This document shows, piece by piece, positions 8,368 through 16,532 of a DNA stretch of 33,232 bases (position 1 is its first letter; each line of letters begins with the position of its first letter). Source of the stretch: Isosphaeraceae bacterium (GTDB lineage: Bacteria > Planctomycetota > Planctomycetia > Isosphaerales > Isosphaeraceae). The position numbers and the translations under genes are program-made. The notes under the pieces were generated by a model. It did not search any database, had not been told where the DNA came from, and saw nothing but the letters and a program-made list of their open reading frames with translations. The DNA is taken from contig JAJPJC010000212.1 in NCBI GenBank assembly GCA_021324445.1, positions 1 to 33,232 of the forward strand, read 5' to 3'.

Positions 8368-9453
8368 ATGGCAGGCCAATTCCGAGCTGTGACCGAACCC
8401 TGGAGGCGCTTCACCGGGCCAAGCGTCCGGGCGCTGCTGCTCCTGATCTTCGGGATTGGTTTGGGATTGGGGTGGCTGGCCAACCGGGCCCAGGTCCAGC
8501 GCGCGGCGGTGGCCGCCATCGAGCGCGCCGGGGGAAAGGTCTGGTACGACTGGGAATGGCGCAACGACGCGCCCGTCCCCGACGCACGTCCCCGATGGCC
8601 GGCCTGGTTGGTCGAGGCGGCGGGGGTCGATTTCTTCTCCGAGGTCGTCTCGGTCAACTTGCCCGGCCGGGCGACGGATGCCGAGCTGGCCTCTGTCGGT
8701 CGGCTCACCGGCTTGCAGCGGTTGGACCTGTCCGGTTCGCAGGTCTCCTATGCCGGCCTGGTCCACCTCAAGGGGCTGCCCCGGCTCCAGACCCTCACCC
8801 TGAGTCGAATCCCGGCATGCGATCTTGGTCTGTCCCAACTGGGGGAGCTGAACCACCTGAAGGTGCTCTCGTTGCAAGGCAGCCAGGTGACGGACATCGG
8901 CCTGGCGCCGCTGGAGGGACTCCACGGCCTGGAGGAGCTCGACCTGTCCGGAACCGCGGTCGGGGACAACGGGCTGGCCCACCTGGCAGGGATGACCAAG
9001 CTCCGTCGGCTCGAGCTCAGGTACACGAGGATCACCGATGCCGGGCTGGCCCACCTCGGGCGGCTAAACCAGCTCACGGAGCTGTCCCTCACCGGCACCG
9101 CGATCACCGGCGCCGGGTTGGCTCACCTCGCAAGCTTGATCGGCCTCGAGTTCCTCGACCTCGAAGGCACGCGCGTCGGCAACGCCGGGCTGTCCAGCCT
9201 CAAACCCTTGGCCGCCTTGCAGTCGCTCCTGCTCAAGCGCACCGCCGTCACGGATGCCGGGCTACCGGACCTGGCGCAACTGGCCCAGTTGCGCGAGCTC
9301 ACTCTCGACGGAACCCAGATCACCGACGCCGGACTCCCCTTCCTCGGAAATCTCGACCGGCTCTCGTTCCTCTCGCTGCAACATACGCCGGTCAGCCCAG
9401 CCGGGGTGCGGAAGCTCCAAGGAGCCCTGCTCCGGACCGATATCACACATTGA
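8368..9453 (+). CDS. Membrane-anchored leucine-rich-repeat protein
   Basis: This 361-residue protein has one N-terminal membrane segment (about 22-40, VRALLLLIFGIGLGLGWL) and then about ten leucine-rich repeats of 23-24 residues. They follow the pattern LxxLxLxGTxVTDAGLxxLxxL, for example LEELDLSGTAVGDNGLAHLAGM. This is the ribonuclease-inhibitor/GALA-like type that is expanded in planctomycetes, where it probably mediates protein-protein contacts outside the cytoplasmic membrane. The ATG at 8368 was chosen because it begins just before the membrane segment. Residues about 50-80 (ERAGGKVWYDWEWRNDAPVP) resemble the linker common to planctomycete LRR proteins. No enzymatic domain is seen and the partner is unknown. 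Confidence 0.85.
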   Translation: MAGQFRAVTEPWRRFTGPSVRALLLLIFGIGLGLGWLANRAQVQRAAVAAIERAGGKVWYDWEWRNDAPVPDARPRWPAWLVEAAGVDFFSEVVSVNLPGRATDAELASVGRLTGLQRLDLSGSQVSYAGLVHLKGLPRLQTLTLSRIPACDLGLSQLGELNHLKVLSLQGSQVTDIGLAPLEGLHGLEELDLSGTAVGDNGLAHLAGMTKLRRLELRYTRITDAGLAHLGRLNQLTELSLTGTAITGAGLAHLASLIGLEFLDLEGTRVGNAGLSSLKPLAALQSLLLKRTAVTDAGLPDLAQLAQLRELTLDGTQITDAGLPFLGNLDRLSFLSLQHTPVSPAGVRKLQGALLRTDITH

Positions 9454-9492
9454 TGGACAGGATCATCCGTCGATTCGGGGTGCGACCGATCT

Positions 9493-10119
9493 TCACCGCG
9501 GCGCCGCGGGCGGAGCCGGCTCGAGGTCCTGCGGTGTCGACGGCTTGCCCGAACCGGAATCCGGGACGGGTTCCCGTCGCGGCGGAGAAGCCTGCGGCCG
9601 TGACGACGAGGGCGCCGGGACGGCCCGCGTGTTGAACCCGTGACGGGCCTGAGGGATCGGCTCCAAGTCGGCGGGACCGGCCTCGCTGGTCTGAAGAGCC
9701 GTGAGCAGGGCCTCCCAGCGGCGGATTCCCGCCTCGACTTTCTGCAACCGCGCCCGCAACTTCTCGGCTTCGTCCTTCAGGTTCTTGAGCTGGGACTCGG
9801 CCACCTTCCGGTTTTGCTCGACGAACGCCTGGACATTCTTCTCTGGATCCTCGCTCTCGCCGGCTGAAGGGAGGCCCGAGGCCGTTTGGAGCTCGACGGT
9901 CGATCCGGCCGAAACCACTGGGGCCGTTGGAGGAGGTTGCGCTGAGAAGGGGTCAGCCTTCTCTTGGCCGGGCAAGGACACCGGCGCCGGCAGCGTTTCG
10001 GCGGGCGGGGGAGGACTCTTCTGAGCCAGCGTGGTCCGCGCCACCCAGCCGATCCCGACCAGCCCGGCGACCGCCACCGCGACAGCGAGCTGGGGACGGA
10101 TGCGAACAGTCGACCGCAC
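9493..10119 (-). CDS. Secreted or membrane-anchored coiled-coil, proline-rich protein of unknown function
   Basis: I do not recognise a family. The 208-residue product starts with a hydrophobic signal or anchor (LAVAVAVAGLVGIGWVA, about 11-27). A Pro/Ala-rich linker follows, then a charged coiled coil (about 95-140, QNRKVAESQLKNLKDEAEKL), then a Pro/Ser-rich tail. The start is a GTG at 10119 preceded by AAAGGAGGTG, a strong ribosome site, which makes this a real gene despite the low complexity. It converges with the LRR gene, with 39 bases between stop codons. A structural role at the envelope is possible but not shown. Confidence 0.65.
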   Translation of the reverse strand: MRSTVRIRPQLAVAVAVAGLVGIGWVARTTLAQKSPPPPAETLPAPVSLPGQEKADPFSAQPPPTAPVVSAGSTVELQTASGLPSAGESEDPEKNVQAFVEQNRKVAESQLKNLKDEAEKLRARLQKVEAGIRRWEALLTALQTSEAGPADLEPIPQARHGFNTRAVPAPSSSRPQASPPRREPVPDSGSGKPSTPQDLEPAPPAAPR

Positions 10120-10230
10120 GACGCACCTCCTTTGCGTGGGACCGGGAGTTCTCGAAGTTGCTCCGACGTCGCGAGAGTTTATCCGCGCTGGGCGCTTCGG
10201 CCCATGGAAATCTCTCGGGACGACTGGGTA

Positions 10231-10842
10231 TCAAGCGGGGAACCACCCCGCAAGCGTCGTTCTCAACTTGAGGAACGCCGGTTCCCGGCAGCGCTGGAAA
10301 CCGACCTTCTGCGCCAACTCAAAATAAATCGAGGATGATCGAGGCTTACTTCTGATCCTGAGAATTTTCTCCATCGCTTCCTTCGGACGGTCTGGCTTGG
10401 TTTGATCACGCGTCAAGAAATGATGATCGATCAGCCACTTTCGCAACGATGCCAGGTCGGACTCCCATCCGAGGGCGCCCGGAACATGAGCCGACTCGCT
10501 CCAGACCCAGATCTCCAGCTCGGGATCGATCACGACGGCTGCAGAGCGATCGCCCCAGCCGGATGCCCGAAGCTGCCTCTCAACGTCGTCCTCCAGTTGC
10601 TCTCGGGCTTTGGCCTCGCGCCCGCAGCCTTCCCGGTCAAATAGGACCAGGCCATGAGCATACCGATTGCTGAAAGGGCGGAGGAGGTCGTGGCCCTGCT
10701 TGAGGCACCCGGAATCCCGCGCCGGGTGGAGGAGAACCTGATGGTCGACCTGACGAATACCGAGCGACTGGTGACGGCTCAGAATCCCCTTGATCGCGGC
10801 CTCCATGTTCTTGTCGGGGACCAGGATGACCAGATCGTTCAT
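10231..10842 (-). CDS. TOPRIM-like partner protein of an ABC ATPase (possible MAD4-like)
   Basis: This 203-residue protein follows the SMC-like ATPase after a gap of 14 bases, and the two surely form one unit. Visible landmarks resemble a minimal TOPRIM fold: an early glutamate (Glu14 in PDKNMEAAIKGIL), an acidic strand end (LVLFDREGCG, Asp69 and Glu71), and PELEIWVW (Glu110). The last recalls the E-x-W motif of DUF4276, DUF3226 and RloB-like partners of AAA ATPases. In such pairs the TOPRIM-like protein is thought to be the nuclease effector. From memory it also resembles proteins labelled MAD4 of the methylation-associated defence system; I cannot confirm this. No HNH or PD-(D/E)XK motif is apparent. 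GC content is lower than in adjacent housekeeping genes. Confidence 0.7.
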   Translation of the reverse strand: MNDLVILVPDKNMEAAIKGILSRHQSLGIRQVDHQVLLHPARDSGCLKQGHDLLRPFSNRYAHGLVLFDREGCGREAKAREQLEDDVERQLRASGWGDRSAAVVIDPELEIWVWSESAHVPGALGWESDLASLRKWLIDHHFLTRDQTKPDRPKEAMEKILRIRSKPRSSSIYFELAQKVGFQRCREPAFLKLRTTLAGWFPA

Positions 10843-10856
10843 CGATTCGCCCGCGA

Positions 10857-12218
10857 TTAGCCCAGGACACCAGCGGCGAAAAGGACTCCGAGGTTCGTCT
10901 CCCCTCGCCAGTCTCGCAACGCGGGATGCTCGCTCCCCAGGACGATATCTGTGGCCTCATCTTCGGTCTTGGCGAAACAGAGGATTGTGGAGGGATCAGC
11001 AACGCTCAGAATCACGGGTGAATGGGTCGCCAAGAGGAGCTGAGCGCTATAAACCGAGGAAAGCGATTGAAACATCGTCTCCACCGCGCGGGGATGAATG
11101 CCATTTTCCGGCTCTTCAATGAGATAGATCCCCTTGAAGTCGTTGAGGTAGGCCGGCAGTGTCAGGGCAAGGAGCCGCAAAGTTCCATCGGATGCCATCC
11201 AGGAGGGGACCTCAAGTCCTCCTCGATAACGAATCACAAGGTAACGATGCTTGTCGTCCGGGCGCTCGACTGTCCGGATGTCCTCGATATCCGGAAGAGC
11301 CGTTTGGAGATGGTTGATCCAGTCGCGAAAACGATCAGGCATGTTGTGCGTAGGTGGTCTGGCTGCCGTAAGGGCCGTTGGGAGGATTCTGGCCTGGAGA
11401 ATACTGGGCGATCTACTGGTATTGTGCCTATCATTGAGCGATCGTTGATTGAGGGATTCGATTACCCAAGGCAGGTTGGAGCCGTCGGGACGGAGCCCGT
11501 GAATCCTGATGGGCGGGCTCGCCTTCCGGATCAAGAGACTGTTGAGGACGAAGGATTGCACTCCCTCGGAGAGCATCTCCTTGAGCCAGGTGGTAACTGG
11601 GAATTTGGTGGCATCGGCGGGAAGGTTACCGAGTGCCGACTTCCTCGGTCCAAGTTTGAAGGCAGGCGCCCAGCCTTTACCCGATTCCTGGTAAACCTCG
11701 GAATAATAATTGTCATTCCCACCAGGAACCTTGTGGATGACCGTCTTGGCAGCCCTGCCGGACACTTTTTGCGTCAAGATGGTGGCCGGTGGCTCGTGAG
11801 GCGCAGGAAACAACTCCCTCTGATGGATGACGGCACGGGTTGCTTTCTTCAGGAGCGCTTTCTCGCTGAGGATCTCGATGTCTTTGGTCTGCGGATTCTG
11901 GCCGATAGCAACCTCATAACGAACCGCGTCCAGTTGCTTCCCATCAAACAGCTTTCTGAGGTCGTCCGGGATTACCGCTTCGATGGCCAACTCGAACCGA
12001 TCGCCACGACGCCCCCAGACGAGGTCTTGGAAGTTCTGAGTCCGGTCGACGACGGCCGCCTCGGGTCCCTCGGAGACGAGCCTGCCCAAGAAGGCGACGA
12101 CATCCAGGAAGGTCGTCTTGCCGCTAGCGTTGGGACCGACCAGCACATGGAACGGACCAAGATCCTGCCGGATATACCGCAGGCAGCGGTAGTTCAGCGC
12201 CTCGATCCGAGTAATCAT
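10857..12218 (-). CDS. SMC/OLD-like ABC ATPase (AAA family), probable defence component
   Basis: The 453-residue protein is a complete SMC-like ABC ATPase of the AAA_15/AAA_21 type. Walker A is GPNASGKT (28-35), the signature-like loop is SDGTLRLLAL (343-352), Walker B is IYLIEEPEN (364-372), and the H-loop His399 lies in LLATHSPVIL. The C-terminus has no TOPRIM domain, unlike OLD-family nucleases; the TOPRIM-like function appears to be in the separate downstream gene. A segment at about 257-295 (rich in Ser, Arg and Pro) between the two ATPase halves looks unlike the rest and may be a lineage-specific insertion. The gene starts 16 bases after DUF423 on the same strand. Its GC content is visibly lower than that of folC or hldE, which suggests horizontal acquisition. 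Confidence 0.85.
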   Translation of the reverse strand: MITRIEALNYRCLRYIRQDLGPFHVLVGPNASGKTTFLDVVAFLGRLVSEGPEAAVVDRTQNFQDLVWGRRGDRFELAIEAVIPDDLRKLFDGKQLDAVRYEVAIGQNPQTKDIEILSEKALLKKATRAVIHQRELFPAPHEPPATILTQKVSGRAAKTVIHKVPGGNDNYYSEVYQESGKGWAPAFKLGPRKSALGNLPADATKFPVTTWLKEMLSEGVQSFVLNSLLIRKASPPIRIHGLRPDGSNLPWVIESLNQRSLNDRHNTSRSPSILQARILPTALTAARPPTHNMPDRFRDWINHLQTALPDIEDIRTVERPDDKHRYLVIRYRGGLEVPSWMASDGTLRLLALTLPAYLNDFKGIYLIEEPENGIHPRAVETMFQSLSSVYSAQLLLATHSPVILSVADPSTILCFAKTEDEATDIVLGSEHPALRDWRGETNLGVLFAAGVLG

Positions 12219-12234
12219 GGCAGGTTGATCTCTC

Positions 12235-12651
12235 TCATGGACTGGAGGATGTCCCTGCGGCGATGGCCAGCGCCAGCCAGCCGGCGAGCATCAGGACCCC
12301 GCCGACCGGGGTGATCGCGCCCAGCCAGCGGAGTCCGGTCACGGACAAGATGTAAAGGCTTCCCGAGAAGATCAAGGAGCCCAGCAGGAACGACCAGCCG
12401 GCCACCTGGAGGGCGGTGCCGCCTCGTCCGGTTGCCGCCAGCAGGCCCACGGCCAGCAGCGCCATTGCACAGTACATGTGATACTGAGCGGCGGTCTGGA
12501 AGTGCGCCTGGAGCCGTTCGGCCGCCAGGCCACCGGGCTGATTCCCGAGTGATTGGAACCGTTCCTGGAGCCCGTGCGCGCCGAAGGCACCCATCGTCAC
12601 GGCCAGGAATCCCCAGATGGCGCCGATCCTCAACCAGAAGCCTGCGTTCAT
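12235..12651 (-). CDS. DUF423 small integral membrane protein
   Basis: A 138-residue protein with four hydrophobic helices. It begins MNAGFWLRIGAIWGFLAVTMGAFGAHGL; the G-AFGAHGL motif followed by ...QYHMYCAMALLAVG and IFSGSLYILSVTG is typical of DUF423 (YwdK/YgdD-like). The molecular function of the family is not established. It lies between folC (75 bases upstream) and the ABC ATPase (16 bases downstream), all on the minus strand, so the ATPase may be expressed from this housekeeping transcript. Confidence 0.88.
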   Translation of the reverse strand: MNAGFWLRIGAIWGFLAVTMGAFGAHGLQERFQSLGNQPGGLAAERLQAHFQTAAQYHMYCAMALLAVGLLAATGRGGTALQVAGWSFLLGSLIFSGSLYILSVTGLRWLGAITPVGGVLMLAGWLALAIAAGTSSSP

Positions 12652-12726
12652 GGCGATCCTCCCACTGGCTGGATTCCCGTGCGCACCGAGGCAAAGGCCC
12701 CCGAGCGAGCGCGCGGCCGGGCCGGC

Positions 12727-14121
12727 TCAGGTCACGACGCCGCTGGTCAGGGGACTGTCCGCGTGCCCCAGGACGATGGCACGGGCTTCCGCGGCGAGGA
12801 AGAGCGAGCCCGTGACGCAGATCAGGCCGTCGGGGGCGGTCAGGCGGCGCGCCAGGGCCAGCGCCTTGGCCGGATCGGCGGCCGTTCGGATTCCCTGCCC
12901 CGTCAACATGAAGACCGCGGTTTCGATCGTTTCGGGGGGGACAGACCTGGGGTTCTCGACGTATCGGGTCGCGATCACCTCATCGAAGATGGGCAGCAGC
13001 GCGTGGAGCTGACCGCGGAGGTCCTTCTCGCGCGTGGTGCCGAAGACCAGGGTGCGGTGAGCCGGAGGGAAACCGGTCTGGAGCGTCTCGGCCAGGGCCG
13101 CGGCCGAGGCGCCGTTATGGGCGCCGTCGATGACCAGCCAGGGCCGCTGGCCGAGCACCTCGACGCGTGCCGGCCATTGCAAGCCGGCGAATCCCCGAGC
13201 CACGGCATCCCGGCTGACGGCCAGGCCGGGCTGGACCTCGGCCAGGACGTCCAGGCCCGCCAGGGCGACCGCCGCGTTATGAGCCTGGTGCGGACCCAGC
13301 AGGGGCAGGGTGAGCACCCCCCAGTCGGTCCGCCAGGTCCGCACCGCCACCCGGCAGGGTGTGGGGCGGGCCAAGGGGGGCTCGGGGAACAGGGTCTGGT
13401 AATCGAAGGCGCCGCCCAGTTCGAGCAGCCGGCAGCGGCGGCGGGCGGCCATCCGGCGGATCGCCTGCTGGGCCTCGCCGTCGCGCACCCCGCTGATGGC
13501 CGGACGCCCGCGCTTGAAGATGCCGGCCTTCTCGGTCGCGATGGCCGCCAGCGTGTGGCCCAGTTGCCGCGTATGGTCGAACGAGATGCTGGTGATGATC
13601 GACAGCAGCGGATGGACCACGTTGGTCGAGTCGAGCCGCCCCCCCATGCCGACCTCGAGCACGACCGCCCCGACGCCACAGCGGGCGAAATGCAGCAGGC
13701 CCATGGCGGTGGTCATCTCGAAGAAGGTGCAGCGGTGCTCGCGGAGGTGGGGATCGTCGAGCTCGAGCGGCTCGATGGCCTCCCGCACCTCGTCAACCAG
13801 GGCGATCAGCTCCGCGGGCGCGGCCGGTCGGCCGTCGATGGTGAACCGCTCCTCCAGCCGGTGCAGGTGCGGCGAGCAATACAGCCCGGTGCGCACGCCG
13901 GAGGCGGTGAGGGCCGCGGCCATCATCGCCGCCGTCGAGCCCTTCCCCTTGGTCCCCGCGATGTGGATCACGCGCAACCGGGCGTGCGGATCGCCCAGCC
14001 GCCGGAGCACGCGCCGCATCCGCCCCAGCCGCAGCTCCCCCGGGACCTTGGGCATCCCCAGCCATTCGTAGTTCAGACGGCTGTAGAGGTAATCGAGGCG
14101 CTCTTGATAGTCAGACAGCAT
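12727..14121 (-). CDS. folC: Folylpolyglutamate synthase / dihydrofolate synthase
   Basis: The 464-residue protein is a Mur-ligase-type FolC, which adds glutamate to dihydropteroate and to folates in an ATP-dependent reaction. The P-loop GTKGKGSTAAMM comes early, followed by GLYCSPHLHRLEERFTIDG, the conserved folate-site region. EVGMGGRLDSTNVV and SFDHTRQLGHTLAAIATEKAGIFK are classical family stretches. In the C-terminal domain, VIDGAHNGASAAAL is the conserved DGAHN region. The start MLSDYQERLDYLYSRLNYEW at 14121 was chosen because it is the family N-terminus; a longer frame to 14253 runs through the heptad hairpin and is not credible protein. No clear Shine-Dalgarno sequence precedes it. Confidence 0.93.
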   Translation of the reverse strand: MLSDYQERLDYLYSRLNYEWLGMPKVPGELRLGRMRRVLRRLGDPHARLRVIHIAGTKGKGSTAAMMAAALTASGVRTGLYCSPHLHRLEERFTIDGRPAAPAELIALVDEVREAIEPLELDDPHLREHRCTFFEMTTAMGLLHFARCGVGAVVLEVGMGGRLDSTNVVHPLLSIITSISFDHTRQLGHTLAAIATEKAGIFKRGRPAISGVRDGEAQQAIRRMAARRRCRLLELGGAFDYQTLFPEPPLARPTPCRVAVRTWRTDWGVLTLPLLGPHQAHNAAVALAGLDVLAEVQPGLAVSRDAVARGFAGLQWPARVEVLGQRPWLVIDGAHNGASAAALAETLQTGFPPAHRTLVFGTTREKDLRGQLHALLPIFDEVIATRYVENPRSVPPETIETAVFMLTGQGIRTAADPAKALALARRLTAPDGLICVTGSLFLAAEARAIVLGHADSPLTSGVVT

Positions 14122-14169
14122 GGCGGGTCGGTCGGGTTCGACTCCTCGTGGCCGGGATCCTCCCAGGCA

Positions 14170-14268
14170 GTGGTCCGCGGTCCGTGGTCCGTGAAGGGGA
14201 GACTCAAGAGACCTGGCCCGGTCCACCCTCTTGACTCTCGGACCACTGACCACGGTCCATGGACCACT
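14170..14268. repeat. Long imperfect inverted repeat with heptad arms (GACCACN family)
   Basis: The left arm has three units GTGGTCC GCGGTCC GTGGTCC (14170-14190) and then GAGACTCAAGAG (14199-14210). After a 17-base loop the right arm reads CTCTTGACTCTC (14228-14239) and then GACCACT GACCACG GTCCATG GACCACT (14241-14268). The arms are inverted complements with some mismatches, so about 40 bases per arm could pair. The stop codon and last residues of the response regulator lie inside it, and folC starts 49 bases beyond its left end. It could act as a transcription terminator, an mRNA stabiliser, or be a non-autonomous mobile element. Confidence 0.8.
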
Positions 14269-14689
14269 CCCGGCGGAGCGGCGGGCTCGGCTCCAGGCCG
14301 ATCAGGTGCTCGATCCGCGCGCAGAGGTCCGTCAAGGAGAGGTCCTTGGTCCAATAATCATCCACGCCGAGGGCGAAACCCTCCAGCCGTGTGTCCGCGT
14401 CGCCGACGTGCGAGAGCACGATGATCTTCAGTCCCACGGCCTCCGACGTGCGGCCCAGGTGCTCCAGGACCTCCAGGCCGTTGAGGATCGGCATCCAGAT
14501 ATCCAGCAGCAAGATCTGAGGCGCATGGGTCCGCACCATCACGAGGGCCTCGGCGCCGTCGGCCGCCTCCAGGACCGTGTGGCCGGCGCGGCGCAGGCAT
14601 TCGGCGTACAACCCCCTCAAGTCGGCGTCGTCCTCCGCCAACACGATGGTCGCCGCCGCCTTCGCGCTGATCTCGTCGAATGATTGCAT
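14204..14689 (-). CDS. Stand-alone response regulator receiver protein
   Basis: A 161-residue single CheY-like receiver domain. The acidic pocket is EDD (19-21), the phosphoacceptor is Asp63 in LLLDIWMP, a Ser follows in IIVLSH, and the conserved lysine lies in DDYWTKDLSL. No output domain follows. The last 20 or so residues (EWSMDRGQWSES and beyond) are encoded by the heptad-repeat hairpin, so the C-terminus appears to have been extended by repeat sequence. No histidine kinase is adjacent. The gene is divergent from hldE and lies upstream of folC on the same strand. Confidence 0.88.
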   Translation of the reverse strand: MQSFDEISAKAAATIVLAEDDADLRGLYAECLRRAGHTVLEAADGAEALVMVRTHAPQILLLDIWMPILNGLEVLEHLGRTSEAVGLKIIVLSHVGDADTRLEGFALGVDDYWTKDLSLTDLCARIEHLIGLEPSPPLRREWSMDRGQWSESQEGGPGQVS

Positions 14690-14909
14690 GGCCTTCCGTC
14701 GCGATCACCCACAGTCCCTGAACGAACTCGGACCCAGGAGGCAGGGGGAATGTCCCCAGCATACCCGGGAGCCAGATCGCTTCGCCATGCCAGTCGGCCG
14801 GGAATCGAGGACGCGGCAGGGGCGGAAAACGGGACTTGACCGTCCCTCGCAGGTCGCTACGCTGGCCGGGCAGGTTGCGGGGACGTGGCGCGTGGCTGGG
14901 GATCAACCC

Positions 14910-16463
14910 ATGGTGCATGATTTGATCGGGCGAGTGGAGCAGCTCGGCCAGCCCCGGGTCCTCGTCGTCGGCGACTTGATCCTGGACCGCTACATCTGGG
15001 GCTTTGCCGAGCGGATCAGTCAGGAGGCCCCGGTCCCCTTGTTGCGCGCCGACCATCGCGAGCACCGCCTCGGCGGCGCCGCCAGCGTGGCGACGATGCT
15101 GCGCGCGCTGGGGGCCGAGGTCCGGCTGATCGGCGCGGTCGGCTGCGACTTCGAGGCCACGGTCGTCCGCGGGATGCTCGCCGCCCAGGGGATCGACGAT
15201 CGCTGGGTGGTGACGCTCGAGGATCGGCCCACGACGTTGAAGGAGCGGTACATCGGCCGGGCCCAGGACCGGCATCCGCAGCAGATGATCCGGGTCGACT
15301 ACGAGACGCGCGACCCCATGCCGGCGACGGCCCAGGCGGAGCTGCACGGCCGGCTCCCCGCGGCGATCTGGTGGGCCGAGGTGGTCTTGATCTCGGACTA
15401 CGACAAGGGCGTCTGCACGCCGAGCTGGCTCGGTGCGGTCATCGATTCGGCCCGCGGGGCGGGGGTCAAGGTGCTGGCCGATCCGATTCGCGCGCCGGAC
15501 TACTCCCGATACCGGGGCGTGCACTGCATGACGCCCAATCGCCTGGAGGCCCAGCTCGCGACCGGGCTGACGATCGCCCGCCCCGAAGACGCGCTGCCGG
15601 TGGGACGGCGCCTGGTCGAGTCGCTGGACATGGAGGCCGCGCTGGTGACGCTCGACCGCGATGGCATGGCCCTGGTCCGCGCCGACGGCCGGGCGGAGTT
15701 GTTGTCGACCCGTCCGCGACAGGTCTACGACATCACCGGCGCCGGCGACATGGTCCTGGCGGTGGTCGGGCTGTGCCTGGCCGGCGGGGCCGACTACGAC
15801 GAAGCCGCCGCGCTGGGGAATGTGGCTGGGGGCCTGGAGGTCGAGAAGTTCGGCGTCGCGCTGTTGACCCGCGAGGAGATCATCCGCGACCTGGTGGAGC
15901 ACCATCAGCCCGAGGGGTCGAAAGTCCTGGACCGCGACCACCTCGTCATCGAGGCCGGCCGGCGCCGCCGGGCCGGCCAGAGGGTCGTCTTCACCAATGG
16001 CTGTTTCGACCTGCTCCATCCCGGCCACGTGCGCCTGTTGCGGCAGGCCCGATCGCTGGGTGACTATCTCGTCGTCGGGATCAACTCCGACGCGAGCGTC
16101 CGGCGGCTCAAGGGTCCGGACCGGCCGCTCAACACGGCCGAGTCCCGGGCCGAGGTCCTCAGCGCGCTGGAATCGGTCGACGCCGTGACGATCTTCGACG
16201 ACGACACCCCCTTGGACTTGATCGAGGCCATCAACCCCGACGTCCTGGTCAAGGGAGGAGACTACCGCCCCGAGGAGGTGGTCGGCCGGGCGGAGGTCGA
16301 GGCCGGCGGAGGCCGGCTGGTGCTGATCCCCCTGGCCGAGGGCCATTCCACGACGGGCCTCGTCCACCGCGTTGTCGCCGGAGCGGTCAAGGTCCACTCT
16401 GCCGAAACTGTCCCGGTGCCCCACATCACGCGGAACGCCGTCCCGAACCTCACGCGCAAGTAA
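14910..16463 (+). CDS. hldE: Bifunctional heptose-7-phosphate kinase / heptose-1-phosphate adenylyltransferase
   Basis: The 517-residue protein fuses a PfkB-type sugar kinase with a cytidylyltransferase-like domain, as in HldE/RfaE. The two activities make ADP-heptose for the lipopolysaccharide core. The kinase domain has VLVVGDLILDRYIWG near the start and the catalytic DITGAGD (274-280). The adenylyltransferase domain begins near 350 and contains FTNGCFDLLHPGHV (from 361), with the HxGH nucleotide-binding motif, and LVKGGDY further on. The ATG at 14910 was chosen because it places the family N-terminus at residue 1; the frame is open further upstream. Its leader contains two heptad units of the GNGTGGC type (14883-14896). 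It implies heptose-containing LPS, consistent with a diderm planctomycete. Confidence 0.92.
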   Translation: MVHDLIGRVEQLGQPRVLVVGDLILDRYIWGFAERISQEAPVPLLRADHREHRLGGAASVATMLRALGAEVRLIGAVGCDFEATVVRGMLAAQGIDDRWVVTLEDRPTTLKERYIGRAQDRHPQQMIRVDYETRDPMPATAQAELHGRLPAAIWWAEVVLISDYDKGVCTPSWLGAVIDSARGAGVKVLADPIRAPDYSRYRGVHCMTPNRLEAQLATGLTIARPEDALPVGRRLVESLDMEAALVTLDRDGMALVRADGRAELLSTRPRQVYDITGAGDMVLAVVGLCLAGGADYDEAAALGNVAGGLEVEKFGVALLTREEIIRDLVEHHQPEGSKVLDRDHLVIEAGRRRRAGQRVVFTNGCFDLLHPGHVRLLRQARSLGDYLVVGINSDASVRRLKGPDRPLNTAESRAEVLSALESVDAVTIFDDDTPLDLIEAINPDVLVKGGDYRPEEVVGRAEVEAGGGRLVLIPLAEGHSTTGLVHRVVAGAVKVHSAETVPVPHITRNAVPNLTRK

Positions 16464-16532
16464 GGCGGGCGCCAGCAATCGATTGACCGGCCACTCGCCA
16501 AGGATTCTTTCCCTTTTGGAGCGGAACACGAC

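Noticed and set aside
7356..9635. Plus-strand open frame of about 760 codons
   Set aside because: It overlaps the EamA gene on the opposite strand and the LRR gene in another frame. The sequence is Arg/Pro/Gly-rich with no domain.
10231..12218. Complete methylation-associated defence system (MADS)
   Set aside because: Only an ATPase and one partner are present. No methyltransferase, specificity subunit, kinase or other component lies beside them, so only a resemblance to two components is claimed.
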